This document shows positions 1-6,825 of a stretch of DNA of 38,502 bases, piece after piece. The notes beneath the pieces were generated by a model, which saw only the letters and a list, made by a program, of their open reading frames with translations, had not been told where the DNA came from and ran no database searches. Position 1 is the first letter of the stretch. Each line of letters begins with the position of its first letter. The translations under genes and the position numbers were made by a program. Source of the stretch: JAXLYX01 sp046351215 (GTDB taxonomy: Bacteria > Myxococcota_A > Polyangia > Polyangiales > Houyiibacteriaceae); NCBI GenBank assembly GCA_046351215.1, contig JAXLYX010000032.1, positions 1-38,502 on the forward strand. The letters run 5' to 3'.

Positions 1-14
1 CATGCGTTCCGGGA

Positions 15-2297
15 TCACGATTCCGCTCCGAGGTAGGGGGCGAGCAGGGCCTCGCCGCGGGCGTAGAGGGAGGCGCCGAAGGCAGGGTCGGTCGCGAGGG
101 GCGAGGCCGTCTTGCGGCGGAGCGCGTGGAGGTAGACGCCGGTATCGCCCGCGATCTCGGGCGCGGCGGCCAGGTAGACGACGGCGCGGGCCGCGGCCTC
201 GGGGCTCGGGAAGACGGCGCCGAGGACGGCGTCGACGAGGGGCTTGAGCGCCGGGGGAGAATCGCGCGTGATGTTCGAGTCGATCGGACCCGGGCAGAGG
301 CTGTGCACCGAGACCGAGGGGCCGTCCGACGTGTCGAGCCGGCGCGCGAGCTCGGTCGCGAAGGCGATCGCGAGGAGCTTGCTGTCGCCGTAGCGGTTCA
401 TCGAGTCGCGGAGCCCGTAGTCCTCGAAGCGGTCGAGCCGCTCGAGCGGGAAGCCCGTGGACGAGCGGTGGGCTTCGGAGCCGACGAGCACGATCCGGGG
501 GACCTTCGTCCCGCGGCGACCGTTCCGCGCGAAGACGTCGTTCGGGATCACGCCGCTCGCGAGCAGGCGCCGGAGCAGGAGGTGGTTCGCCAGGTAGTGG
601 ACCTGGTTCATCGCGTCGTAGCCCTGCGCCGTGCGGATCGCCTTCGCCGGCATCAGCCCCGCGTTGCAGACGACGAGGTCGAGCGTCTCGCCGCGGTGGG
701 CGAGCTCGTCCGCGAGCGCGACCACGCTCGCGAGGTCCGAGAGGTCGACCCGCATCATCGAGACCGAGGAGGAGCCCGAGGCCTCCGCGACCTCCTTGCC
801 GGCCTCGGGGATGCCGCTGCGGCAAGCGAGGATCACGCGCGCGCCCCGCTTCGCGAGGTCGATCGCGATGGCCTTGCCGAGCCCGACGTTCGCGCCCGTC
901 ACGAGGGCCGTCTTGCCGTCGAGGCGCTCGCGCGGAGAGAGCGGCTCGAGGGAGGGCGCGGGATCGAGCTGGTCGATCACCGCCGTCAGCGCTGCCGTGA
1001 GCGGGTTCCCGTGGCCCACGCCGCTCGGCGTCGCCGAGGTCGCGGGGGCCTCGTCCTTCTCCTTCTTCTCGTGGCGGATCCCGAAGCGCGCGCGGTAGTC
1101 CGCGAAGGTCTCCTCGACGAGGGCGGGGCCGAGGCCGAAGTCGCGCGTGCGGTAGACGTGCTTCCCGTAGCGGTCCTTCTTGTCCCGCTCGAGGACGGCC
1201 TTCATCGCCTCGAGGGCCTCGGCCGTGAGCTCGAGGCCTGCGTGGTCGTAGATGCGCTTCACCTCGGCGAGCGGATCGACGAGGAGGTCGTAGTAGGAGA
1301 CGTCGACGAAGGACTTCGCGTGGCCCGCATCCCGCACGGCGATGGAACGGTCGATCATGCGACGCACCTTGCGGAGCCAGTGGGCGCCGACCTCGCGCGG
1401 ATCGACCTCGTCCGAGAAGATGCCGCGGCCGTGCGCGACCATGCTGCAGAACGAGCCCATCGTCGCGTGGGGATCGCGATGCGTCTGCACGATGACGGCG
1501 TCCGGGAAGACCGTGAGGAGCTCCTCGAGGTACTCCATGTGGTGCGGGGTCTTGAGGACCCAGAACTCGCCCGCCCGCTGGTGCTCGAGCAGGGCGAGGA
1601 TACGCGCGAGGTAGCGATAGGCGGGGACGAGATCCTTCGACTCGAGGTAGCTCGCGTAGCTCGGGACGTGGAGCGTCGCCTCGGGCGCCTGGCTCGTGAA
1701 GCAATGGTCGAGGAGCAGCACGTCCTCCTCGGGCGCCTCGGCCTCGACCGGATGGATCGCGAAGAAGGTCGGGGCGAGCCAGGCGAGGCCCTTCTCGGCG
1801 AGGTGCGAGCGCGCGCGACGGTCGAGGTTCCTCGCGCCGTCGAAGGGCAGCGGCGCCGGATTCAGCGCCTCCCAGCCGAGCAGCGCGCGGGCGCGCGGAT
1901 CCGCGGCGAGGAGCCGGTGGAGCATCGTCGTGCCCGTGCGCTGCAGGCCCGCGATGACGATCGGCTTCTTCACGCGTCGGGCGCCGATCGAGGGGTTCGC
2001 CGCGATCGCCGCCTCGATGCGCAGACGGTTCGCGAGCATGCCGACGATGCGGCCATGCATGATCGAGGCGCCGAGCGGCGTGAGCTTCGCCTCGCGACGG
2101 ATCGCGTCGAGCAGGCGGTCGAGCGGCTCGACGAAATACGGATCGCCGAAGTCGGAGAGACCCGTCGAGGCGCGCGCCTCCGCGAGCAGCGACTCGCGAT
2201 CGAACGACGGCGTCGGGGCCAGGCGGTTGTAGGCCTCGATGACGAGGGGGCGCTTCGGGTTCGAGTACCGCGTCGACGTCTCGGTGGTGGGCTTCAT
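15..2297 (-). CDS. Sulfotransferase-SDR fusion protein
   Basis: A 760-residue two-domain enzyme. The N-terminal half (about residues 75-410) looks like a Sulfotransfer_3-type sulfotransferase: residues 115-124 (IAGLQRTGTT) form the PAPS 5'-phosphosulfate loop, and HRDP lies near 273. After a charged linker, residues 461-760 are a short-chain dehydrogenase with the NAD(P) motif TGANVGLG (467-474), NAG (about 545), a Ser in LVGSEAH (about 607) and the catalytic YGDSK (636-640). One protein could therefore transfer sulfate to an alcohol and oxidise or reduce a hydroxyl or carbonyl; the substrate cannot be read from the sequence. I chose the ATG at 2297 because GGAG sits 9 bases upstream; an upstream in-frame ATG at 2375 would put an operator-like palindrome inside the gene. 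Both domains look intact. Fusion is seen; the joint pathway is inferred. Confidence 0.85.
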   Translation of the reverse strand: MKPTTETSTRYSNPKRPLVIEAYNRLAPTPSFDRESLLAEARASTGLSDFGDPYFVEPLDRLLDAIRREAKLTPLGASIMHGRIVGMLANRLRIEAAIAANPSIGARRVKKPIVIAGLQRTGTTMLHRLLAADPRARALLGWEALNPAPLPFDGARNLDRRARSHLAEKGLAWLAPTFFAIHPVEAEAPEEDVLLLDHCFTSQAPEATLHVPSYASYLESKDLVPAYRYLARILALLEHQRAGEFWVLKTPHHMEYLEELLTVFPDAVIVQTHRDPHATMGSFCSMVAHGRGIFSDEVDPREVGAHWLRKVRRMIDRSIAVRDAGHAKSFVDVSYYDLLVDPLAEVKRIYDHAGLELTAEALEAMKAVLERDKKDRYGKHVYRTRDFGLGPALVEETFADYRARFGIRHEKKEKDEAPATSATPSGVGHGNPLTAALTAVIDQLDPAPSLEPLSPRERLDGKTALVTGANVGLGKAIAIDLAKRGARVILACRSGIPEAGKEVAEASGSSSVSMMRVDLSDLASVVALADELAHRGETLDLVVCNAGLMPAKAIRTAQGYDAMNQVHYLANHLLLRRLLASGVIPNDVFARNGRRGTKVPRIVLVGSEAHRSSTGFPLERLDRFEDYGLRDSMNRYGDSKLLAIAFATELARRLDTSDGPSVSVHSLCPGPIDSNITRDSPPALKPLVDAVLGAVFPSPEAAARAVVYLAAAPEIAGDTGVYLHALRRKTASPLATDPAFGASLYARGEALLAPYLGAES

Positions 2298-2330
2298 CGA
2301 GGGGGGCTCCTCAGGCGGTGAGTGGCGAAC

Positions 2331-2362
2331 GGCTAACGGATAATAGCTAATAACCGTTAGCC
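2331..2362. promoter_or_regulatory. 32-bp operator-like palindrome
   Basis: The 9-base arms GGCTAACGG and CCGTTAGCC are perfect; the AT-rich 14-base centre is nearly symmetric too (only two mismatched pairs). It lies 34-65 bases before the sulfotransferase-SDR start codon. On the minus strand TTGCAT (2375-2370) and TATTAG (2352-2347) are 17 bases apart, so the site would overlap a weak -10. The size suits a TetR-type dimer site. No regulator gene is adjacent, and the divergent SIMPL gene is a second possible target. Confidence 0.6.
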
Positions 2363-2397
2363 TGGTGCGATGCAAGGGGGATCTTCACGGATGCCGG

Positions 2398-2425
2398 CCT
2401 CACCTCCCGGGGTGAGGAATTCCTC
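2398..2425. repeat. Two adjacent short palindromes upstream of the SIMPL gene
   Basis: CCTCACC and GGTGAGG (2398-2404, 2411-2417) flank a 6-base centre, and the perfect 12-base palindrome GAGGAATTCCTC (2414-2425) overlaps its right arm. They lie 54-81 bases before the SIMPL start codon. They could be an operator or a 5' leader fold; nothing decides between these. Confidence 0.35.
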
Positions 2426-2478
2426 GAATCGTTTCGGCGACTCGCACGTCCACAGGGGAACTTGGTCTGGAGGAATCG

Positions 2479-3198
2479 ATGAAGGTCTCGAATCTCGCCG
2501 TGTGGCTCGCCGCTCTCGCTCTCTCGCTCTCCGGCTGCGCCGGACGCATGCCGCGGTCGGTCACCTCGGCGACCCCCGTCGGTCTCGCGGTCACGGGGCA
2601 TGGCGAAGCGAGCGCGGCGCCCGATCGCGCGACGATCTCGGTCGGGGTGGAGGTGCGCGCGGCGAGCATGGTCGAAGCGCGCGATCGCGCGGCCGCCGCG
2701 CAGGCGCGGCTCCTCTCGGCCGTGCAGGCGCAGGGCGTCGCTGCGAGCGACATCCAGACGGCGACGCTCACGCTGCAGCCGGAGTACGACTACTCGGAGG
2801 CCGGACGGCGCCTCCTCGGCTATCTCGCGCAGAACCAGGTGCGCGTGCGCGTCTGCGATCTGACGAAGCTCGGGGCGACGCTCGACGCCGCCGTCGACGC
2901 GGCCGGCGACGAGGCGCGCGTCTCGGGCGTGTCCTTCGAGATCGTGGATCCGTCCGGAATCCAGGCCGAAGCGCGTCGTCGTGCGGTCGCCGACGCCCGG
3001 GCGAAGGCCGAGGCCCTCGCCGAGCAGATGGGCGTCCGCCTCGGCGCGCCGATCGCGATCGAGGAGTCGGGCGCGGGCGGGCCCGTCCCCGCGCCGATGA
3101 TGCGCATGGCCGCCTACGACCACGCGGCGCCGACGCCGGTCTCCGCCGGCGAGATCGACACCGCCGTGGACGTCAGCGTGCGCTGGTCGATCCGCTGA
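2479..3198 (+). CDS. SIMPL (DUF541) domain lipoprotein
   Basis: A 239-residue protein with a lipoprotein signal: a hydrophobic stretch at 6-17 and the lipobox LSGC with Cys20. From about residue 37 (VTGHGEASAAPDRATISVGV) to the end it matches the SIMPL/DUF541 family, whose periplasmic or envelope members include YggE of E. coli, linked to oxidative-stress defence. Characteristic are the opening G-x-G-x-A-x-PDRA and the later block of residues 170-200 rich in A, R and K ('AVADARAKAEALAEQMG'). TGGAGGAA (2468-2475) is a good ribosome-binding site for the ATG. The precise role of these proteins is unsettled. The next gene is convergent and only 3 bases away. Confidence 0.85.
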   Translation: MKVSNLAVWLAALALSLSGCAGRMPRSVTSATPVGLAVTGHGEASAAPDRATISVGVEVRAASMVEARDRAAAAQARLLSAVQAQGVAASDIQTATLTLQPEYDYSEAGRRLLGYLAQNQVRVRVCDLTKLGATLDAAVDAAGDEARVSGVSFEIVDPSGIQAEARRRAVADARAKAEALAEQMGVRLGAPIAIEESGAGGPVPAPMMRMAAYDHAAPTPVSAGEIDTAVDVSVRWSIR

Positions 3199-3212
3199 GC
3201 GTCAGCGCACGC
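3176..3212. terminator. Bidirectional terminator-like hairpin
   Basis: Perfect 10-base arms GCGTGCGCTG (3176-3185) and CAGCGCACGC (3203-3212) enclose a 17-base loop and span the stop codons of both convergent genes. There is no U tract, so intrinsic termination is only inferred. Confidence 0.55.
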
Positions 3213-3669
3213 ATTGCCCCTGCTGGCACGTCGGATGGCACTCCCAGGGGGCGCAGTCCCGCGTGTTGCGGCAGCCCGCGCCGCGGAAGCCCGTGGCGAT
3301 GCGGTAGAGCGCCGCGGCGGTGTCCATGTCGGTGACGCCGCCGCAGCCGGCGGCCTCGCCGACGCCTCCGGGGTAGCAGGCGCAGTCGGCGTCCTCGTGG
3401 CAGCGGCCGTGACCCTCGCGGAGCGTCCGCGCGAACTCCTCCTCCATCGGTCCGCACGTCGGAGGGGGCGGAGGCGGCGCGGCGGGGGGCATGTTCTCGG
3501 GGGCGGGCGCGCTCGGCGGGCTTGCGGCCCGCGCGCCGGCGGCCGGCGCTGCGGGCACGGCCGCCTGCGTCGCAGGCGCCGCGTGCTCGGTGGGCTCCAC
3601 GCAGCCCTGGGCCGCGAGGGCGGAAGCGAACGAGAAGGCGAGGAGCGTGCGGGAGAACGGCTCGAGCAT
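3202..3669 (-). CDS. Cys-rich lipoprotein of unknown function
   Basis: A 155-residue protein with a signal peptide ending in the lipobox AQGC (Cys23), a low-complexity Ala/Pro linker (about 28-70) and a compact C-terminal domain (72-155) with ten cysteines at 72, 90, 96, 98, 109, 133, 139, 144, 148 and 153. The even number and close spacing suggest up to five disulfides in a secreted, surface-anchored module. I do not recognise a named family. Pro/Ala stalks carrying small Cys-rich domains are common among myxobacterial lipoproteins. The ribosome-binding site is weak. The gene converges on the SIMPL gene and lies just downstream of the methyltransferase on the same strand (23 bases), so the two could be co-transcribed. 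Confidence 0.75.
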   Translation of the reverse strand: MLEPFSRTLLAFSFASALAAQGCVEPTEHAAPATQAAVPAAPAAGARAASPPSAPAPENMPPAAPPPPPPTCGPMEEEFARTLREGHGRCHEDADCACYPGGVGEAAGCGGVTDMDTAAALYRIATGFRGAGCRNTRDCAPWECHPTCQQGQCVR

Positions 3670-3692
3670 GGCCGGAGCCTACCCGATCCCGC

Positions 3693-4703
3693 TCAGACGC
3701 GTCGCCCGACGACCACGGCCTCCGAGCCCTCGGCGAAGCGGAAGGTCTCGGCCCGCATCCCGACTCGCGCGAACGCGGCCTCGATCTCGTCGGGCCGGAG
3801 GAAGTGGTTGCCCTGCACGTGCTCGCTCACGTTCTGGAACGCCATCGGTCGGAACCGCGGCGAGCGGAGAGCGCCGAGCTCGTCGGGCCAGGCGGGCTCC
3901 CAGATCACCGCGGCGCCCCCCGGACGCAGCGCGTCGTGGATCAGGCGGAACACCCGCGGCTCGTCGTGCCAGACGTGGTGGAGGGCGCGGTTCATCGCGA
4001 TCACGTCGACCGGCTCGGAGTGCGCGAACGTGAAGAGGTCGCCCTCGTCGAAGCGGAGGCGATCCCCGAACCCTCGCTCGTCCGCACGCGCCTTCGCCTG
4101 GCGCGCATTCTCCGCGAAGCCGTCGAGCCCGAGCCCGCGGATCGCGGGATACCTCTCCGCGAGCGCGCCGAGGTACCAGCCGTTGCCGCAGCCGAGATCG
4201 ACGACGAGGCCGCCGCGGGCATCGACCTCGCGGTAGATGTCGAGCTTCGGCAGCACCTCGCGCGCGAAGAGCGGCGCGAACGTGGCCTCGAGCATCGGTC
4301 CGAACCAGGGGAGCACGGTCTCGCGCTCGGCGAGCACCGATTCTCCGGGCCGCTCGCCGGAAGGCATGAGGCCGGCGGCCCGCTCCATCATGTGGGCCCC
4401 GAGCACCGCCTGGATCGCCATCGGCATGAGCGTGCCGGGCGCCCCGGGACGGAAGGCGCGACCGAGCTCGGTGATCCGGAACCGTCCCCCGCTCTCCTCG
4501 AGGTACTCGAACGCGAACGCGGCCTCGGCCCAGCGCCGCAGGTAGCCCGCGTCGACGCCCGCGCGCGCCGCCGCTTCGTCGACGCTGGCCTCGTCCGTGA
4601 ACGCGTCGAAGAGGCCTCGGACGACGCCGACGTAGGCGAGGTTCAGGGCCGCTACGCCCTGCATCTGGGCAATCGCTCGCTGTCGCATCTCGTCGGTCGT
4701 CAT
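3693..4703 (-). CDS. SAM-dependent methyltransferase with winged-helix N-terminus
   Basis: A 336-residue class I methyltransferase. Residues 15-80 look like the helical or winged-helix dimerisation region of small-molecule O-methyltransferases (DEAAARAGVDAGYLRRW, then a short beta hairpin). The Rossmann core starts with motif I VVDLGCGNG (167-175); LGLDGF follows as the acidic end of strand 2, then DEGDLF and the strand-4 region VDVIAMNRALHHV. It would methylate a small molecule with S-adenosylmethionine; the acceptor is unknown. AGAGGAC precedes the ATG. It diverges from the Rieske oxygenase gene (136-base spacer), so a link to that pathway is possible but unproven. Confidence 0.85.
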   Translation of the reverse strand: MTTDEMRQRAIAQMQGVAALNLAYVGVVRGLFDAFTDEASVDEAAARAGVDAGYLRRWAEAAFAFEYLEESGGRFRITELGRAFRPGAPGTLMPMAIQAVLGAHMMERAAGLMPSGERPGESVLAERETVLPWFGPMLEATFAPLFAREVLPKLDIYREVDARGGLVVDLGCGNGWYLGALAERYPAIRGLGLDGFAENARQAKARADERGFGDRLRFDEGDLFTFAHSEPVDVIAMNRALHHVWHDEPRVFRLIHDALRPGGAAVIWEPAWPDELGALRSPRFRPMAFQNVSEHVQGNHFLRPDEIEAAFARVGMRAETFRFAEGSEAVVVGRRV

Positions 4704-4839
4704 GGCTTGTCCTCTTCGTCCTGGCCGACGTAACGCTCGTTCATCTGTTGGTTCGTGCGGCCAAAGGTGGAACGTGTCCCTTGCCCGAACCCCCGAGACT
4801 TCCTAAGAGCCAGGAATCGTCCGAGGGGGTTTGCGAATC

Positions 4840-5988
4840 ATGTCCGAGATCATGCAGCGCTCGAATGCCCACCATGCGCCCAGCTTCGAGGAAGCGAGCA
4901 CGCCGCGCCAGAAGGCCTTCGCCGCGGGCTTCGACCCCGCGTATTGGTACGCGGTCGAGCTCGACTCGAAGATCGCGAAGGGGCAGAGGATCGAGGTGAG
5001 GTTCCAGGGGATCTCCGTCGCCGTGTTCCGAGGCCAGGACGGGAAGCTCGGGGCGATCGAGAATCGCTGCCCGCACCGTCAGGTGAAGCTCTCCGACGGC
5101 GACGTGAAGGGCTGTGCGCTCGCCTGCAAGTACCACGGCTGGGCCTTCGACACCGAGGGCAAGCTCGTCGCGGGTGGGCAGCACTTCCAGGAGAAGGGCC
5201 TCCCGAACCTCCGTCTCCGGCGCTACCCGGTCGAGGTGAAGTATGGCCTCGTCTTCGTCTTCTTCGGCGATCCGGCGCTCGCGAGCGAACGTCCGCTGCC
5301 GACGATCCCCGTGCTCGAGGGGCCGAATCCGTGGCTCGCGATCCCGATCGAGTACCAGATGCGCTGTCATCCGACGGCCTACGTGAACAACGTGATGGAC
5401 TCGACGCACGTGCCGGCGCTCCACACGAAGCTCAACACGCGCTCGATGATCTACGGGCCCGTGACGCGCTGCGAGGCCGAGGGCGACAGCGTCGTCGTCA
5501 GCCATTCGATCGAGCTCGATCCGACGGGGCTGCTCAAGTACCTCGTGGGCACGATCGAGCAGCCGACGCAGGACGCGTACTACGAGTACCCGTACCTGCA
5601 CGTGCACGTGGGCGGAGTGCTCGAGCTCTGGAACTTCATGCTCCCGGTCGACGGGGAGGTGACGAAGCTCTTCCTGCTCTCCTGCTCGAAGGGCATCCAG
5701 ATCCCGGGGCTCGACGTGACTCCGCCCAAGGCGCTGCTCGATCCCTTCCTCGCGATCGCCAAGCGCATCCTCGTGAAGCCGCTCTTCGACGAGGACGTCT
5801 GGTCGACCGAGGCCGAGCAGAAGGGCTACGAGGAGCACTTCGCGACCCCCGCGATCGAGCCGCATCCCCCGATCCGCCTCTGCTACCAGCTGACGATCCG
5901 GAAGTGGGAGGAATACCTCGCGCGGCAGGGCCAGGCTTCGCGTACCATCGCGCCCGAAGCGCCCGCCGCGGACGAAGCCGCCGAGTGA
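4840..5988 (+). CDS. Rieske non-haem iron oxygenase, terminal oxygenase component
   Basis: A 382-residue oxygenase. The Rieske [2Fe-2S] ligands are Cys77-x-His79 and, 16 residues on, Cys96-x2-His99 (CKYHGW). The catalytic iron region is NNVMDSTHVPALH, with Asp187 as bridging residue and His190 and His195 as ligands. The family takes electrons from a separate ferredoxin or reductase, and none is encoded nearby. In feel and length it is nearer the sterol/steroid and chlorophyll-type Rieske oxygenases (KshA, DAF-36/Neverland, PaO) than the dioxygenases that have a beta subunit; this is an impression, not an alignment. I chose ATG 4840 because GAGGGGG lies about 10 bases upstream; a TTG at 4831 would sit too close to it. 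Arms TTCCT and AGGAA (4800-4816) form a small inverted repeat upstream. The next gene follows after 21 bases. Confidence 0.88.
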   Translation: MSEIMQRSNAHHAPSFEEASTPRQKAFAAGFDPAYWYAVELDSKIAKGQRIEVRFQGISVAVFRGQDGKLGAIENRCPHRQVKLSDGDVKGCALACKYHGWAFDTEGKLVAGGQHFQEKGLPNLRLRRYPVEVKYGLVFVFFGDPALASERPLPTIPVLEGPNPWLAIPIEYQMRCHPTAYVNNVMDSTHVPALHTKLNTRSMIYGPVTRCEAEGDSVVVSHSIELDPTGLLKYLVGTIEQPTQDAYYEYPYLHVHVGGVLELWNFMLPVDGEVTKLFLLSCSKGIQIPGLDVTPPKALLDPFLAIAKRILVKPLFDEDVWSTEAEQKGYEEHFATPAIEPHPPIRLCYQLTIRKWEEYLARQGQASRTIAPEAPAADEAAE

Positions 5989-5992
5989 TCGA

Positions 5993-6009
5993 GGGCCCTT
6001 CGAGGGCCC
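5993..6009 (+). promoter_or_regulatory. Intercistronic hairpin over a ribosome-binding site
   Basis: GGGCCCT (5993-5999), a 3-base loop and AGGGCCC (6003-6009) form a perfect 7-bp GC-rich stem that ends at the base before the ATG of the membrane protein gene. The same stretch is a direct repeat of TCGAGGGCCC at 5989 and 6000. The stem would hide the only Shine-Dalgarno-like GAGGG, so translation may depend on ribosomes arriving from the Rieske gene. Confidence 0.45.
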
Positions 6010-6726
6010 ATGACCGAGTCGCACCTCCGCCAGCTACGTAACCTCGCGTTCGTCATCCTCGGCTGCACGCCCGTCGTCCTCGCGTCGTTCGCGATCGGCG
6101 CCGAGCTGACGGGCGCCGAGGTCGTCGAGAGCGCGAGGCGCTCGGCGGTCTGCGTCATGGGCCTGCTCGCCGTGGTGATCTTCATGCCGCTCTTCCTCCC
6201 GCATCCGCCGGAGGCGAAGCAGCGCGGCTTCGTCGTCTTCTGGTTCGTGGTCTCGGCGTTCTTCAACGCGACCTGGCAGGTGCCGCTCATCCTCTTCCGG
6301 AGCGTCATCACGACGGCGCCCCACACCCACGCGAACCTGAAGAAATTCATCGCGTGGTGGGGCTACGGCTTCGCCGACGCGCACTACGGGACGGTCACGC
6401 CCTGGATGATGGCCGAGGAGCTCTGGTGGCTCCTCGCGATCCTGATGTCGGTCTACGGCCTGGTCCTCCTGCGTCGGGGCCGCGACATGCGGGGCTTCCT
6501 CCTTCTCGGCGTCGCGGGCGCCCTCGAGTCCTACAACGCCTCCCTCTACATCGTGGAGAACTGGCTCGTGGACGGCTTCTCCAACATCCCCGACGCCTCC
6601 TTGACCTCGGCCGTCCTCTACTGGGGCTTCAACCCCCTCTGGGCCTTCGCCGCCGGTCTCGCGTCCTTCTTCTCCTTCCGGTTCGTCCTGGAACAGGCGG
6701 AGGCGGCGGAGCGAGCCCCCGCCTGA
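6010..6726 (+). CDS. EXPERA/emopamil-binding-protein-like membrane protein
   Basis: A 238-residue protein with about five membrane segments (12-30, 45-63, 73-97, 135-154 and 160-180, plus a last one near 203-225). The order of motifs resembles the EXPERA family, which includes eukaryotic sterol delta8-delta7 isomerase (EBP): a Trp/Tyr/Asp loop (WWGYGFADAHY, 116-126), an acidic residue in the fourth segment (Glu135/136), a helix ending YIVENWLVDG, and NPLW (208-211) in the last segment. Compared from memory with human EBP, the Glu of segment 4 and the Asn-x-Leu-Trp of the last segment are kept, but the His and Glu of segment 2 are Asn86 and Gln90. It could be an isomerase with altered chemistry or a sterol-binding relative. 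Being 21 bases after a Rieske oxygenase supports lipid or sterol work. Family call moderate; function inferred. Confidence 0.55.
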   Translation: MTESHLRQLRNLAFVILGCTPVVLASFAIGAELTGAEVVESARRSAVCVMGLLAVVIFMPLFLPHPPEAKQRGFVVFWFVVSAFFNATWQVPLILFRSVITTAPHTHANLKKFIAWWGYGFADAHYGTVTPWMMAEELWWLLAILMSVYGLVLLRRGRDMRGFLLLGVAGALESYNASLYIVENWLVDGFSNIPDASLTSAVLYWGFNPLWAFAAGLASFFSFRFVLEQAEAAERAPA

Positions 6727-6825
6727 CGTGCGCCGAACGGGGGGCCGTCGGCCTCCCCGGACCCTCTCCTCGATTGCGTCGCGCCCGTCGCCCGTGGTGT
6801 GATCTCCGCCGGGACCGGAGGACGA

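Noticed and set aside
126..2321. A long open frame opposite the sulfotransferase-SDR gene
   Set aside because: It is Arg/Glu/Val/Ala repeats without motifs, the expected shadow of a GC-rich gene; the opposite strand has two intact domains.
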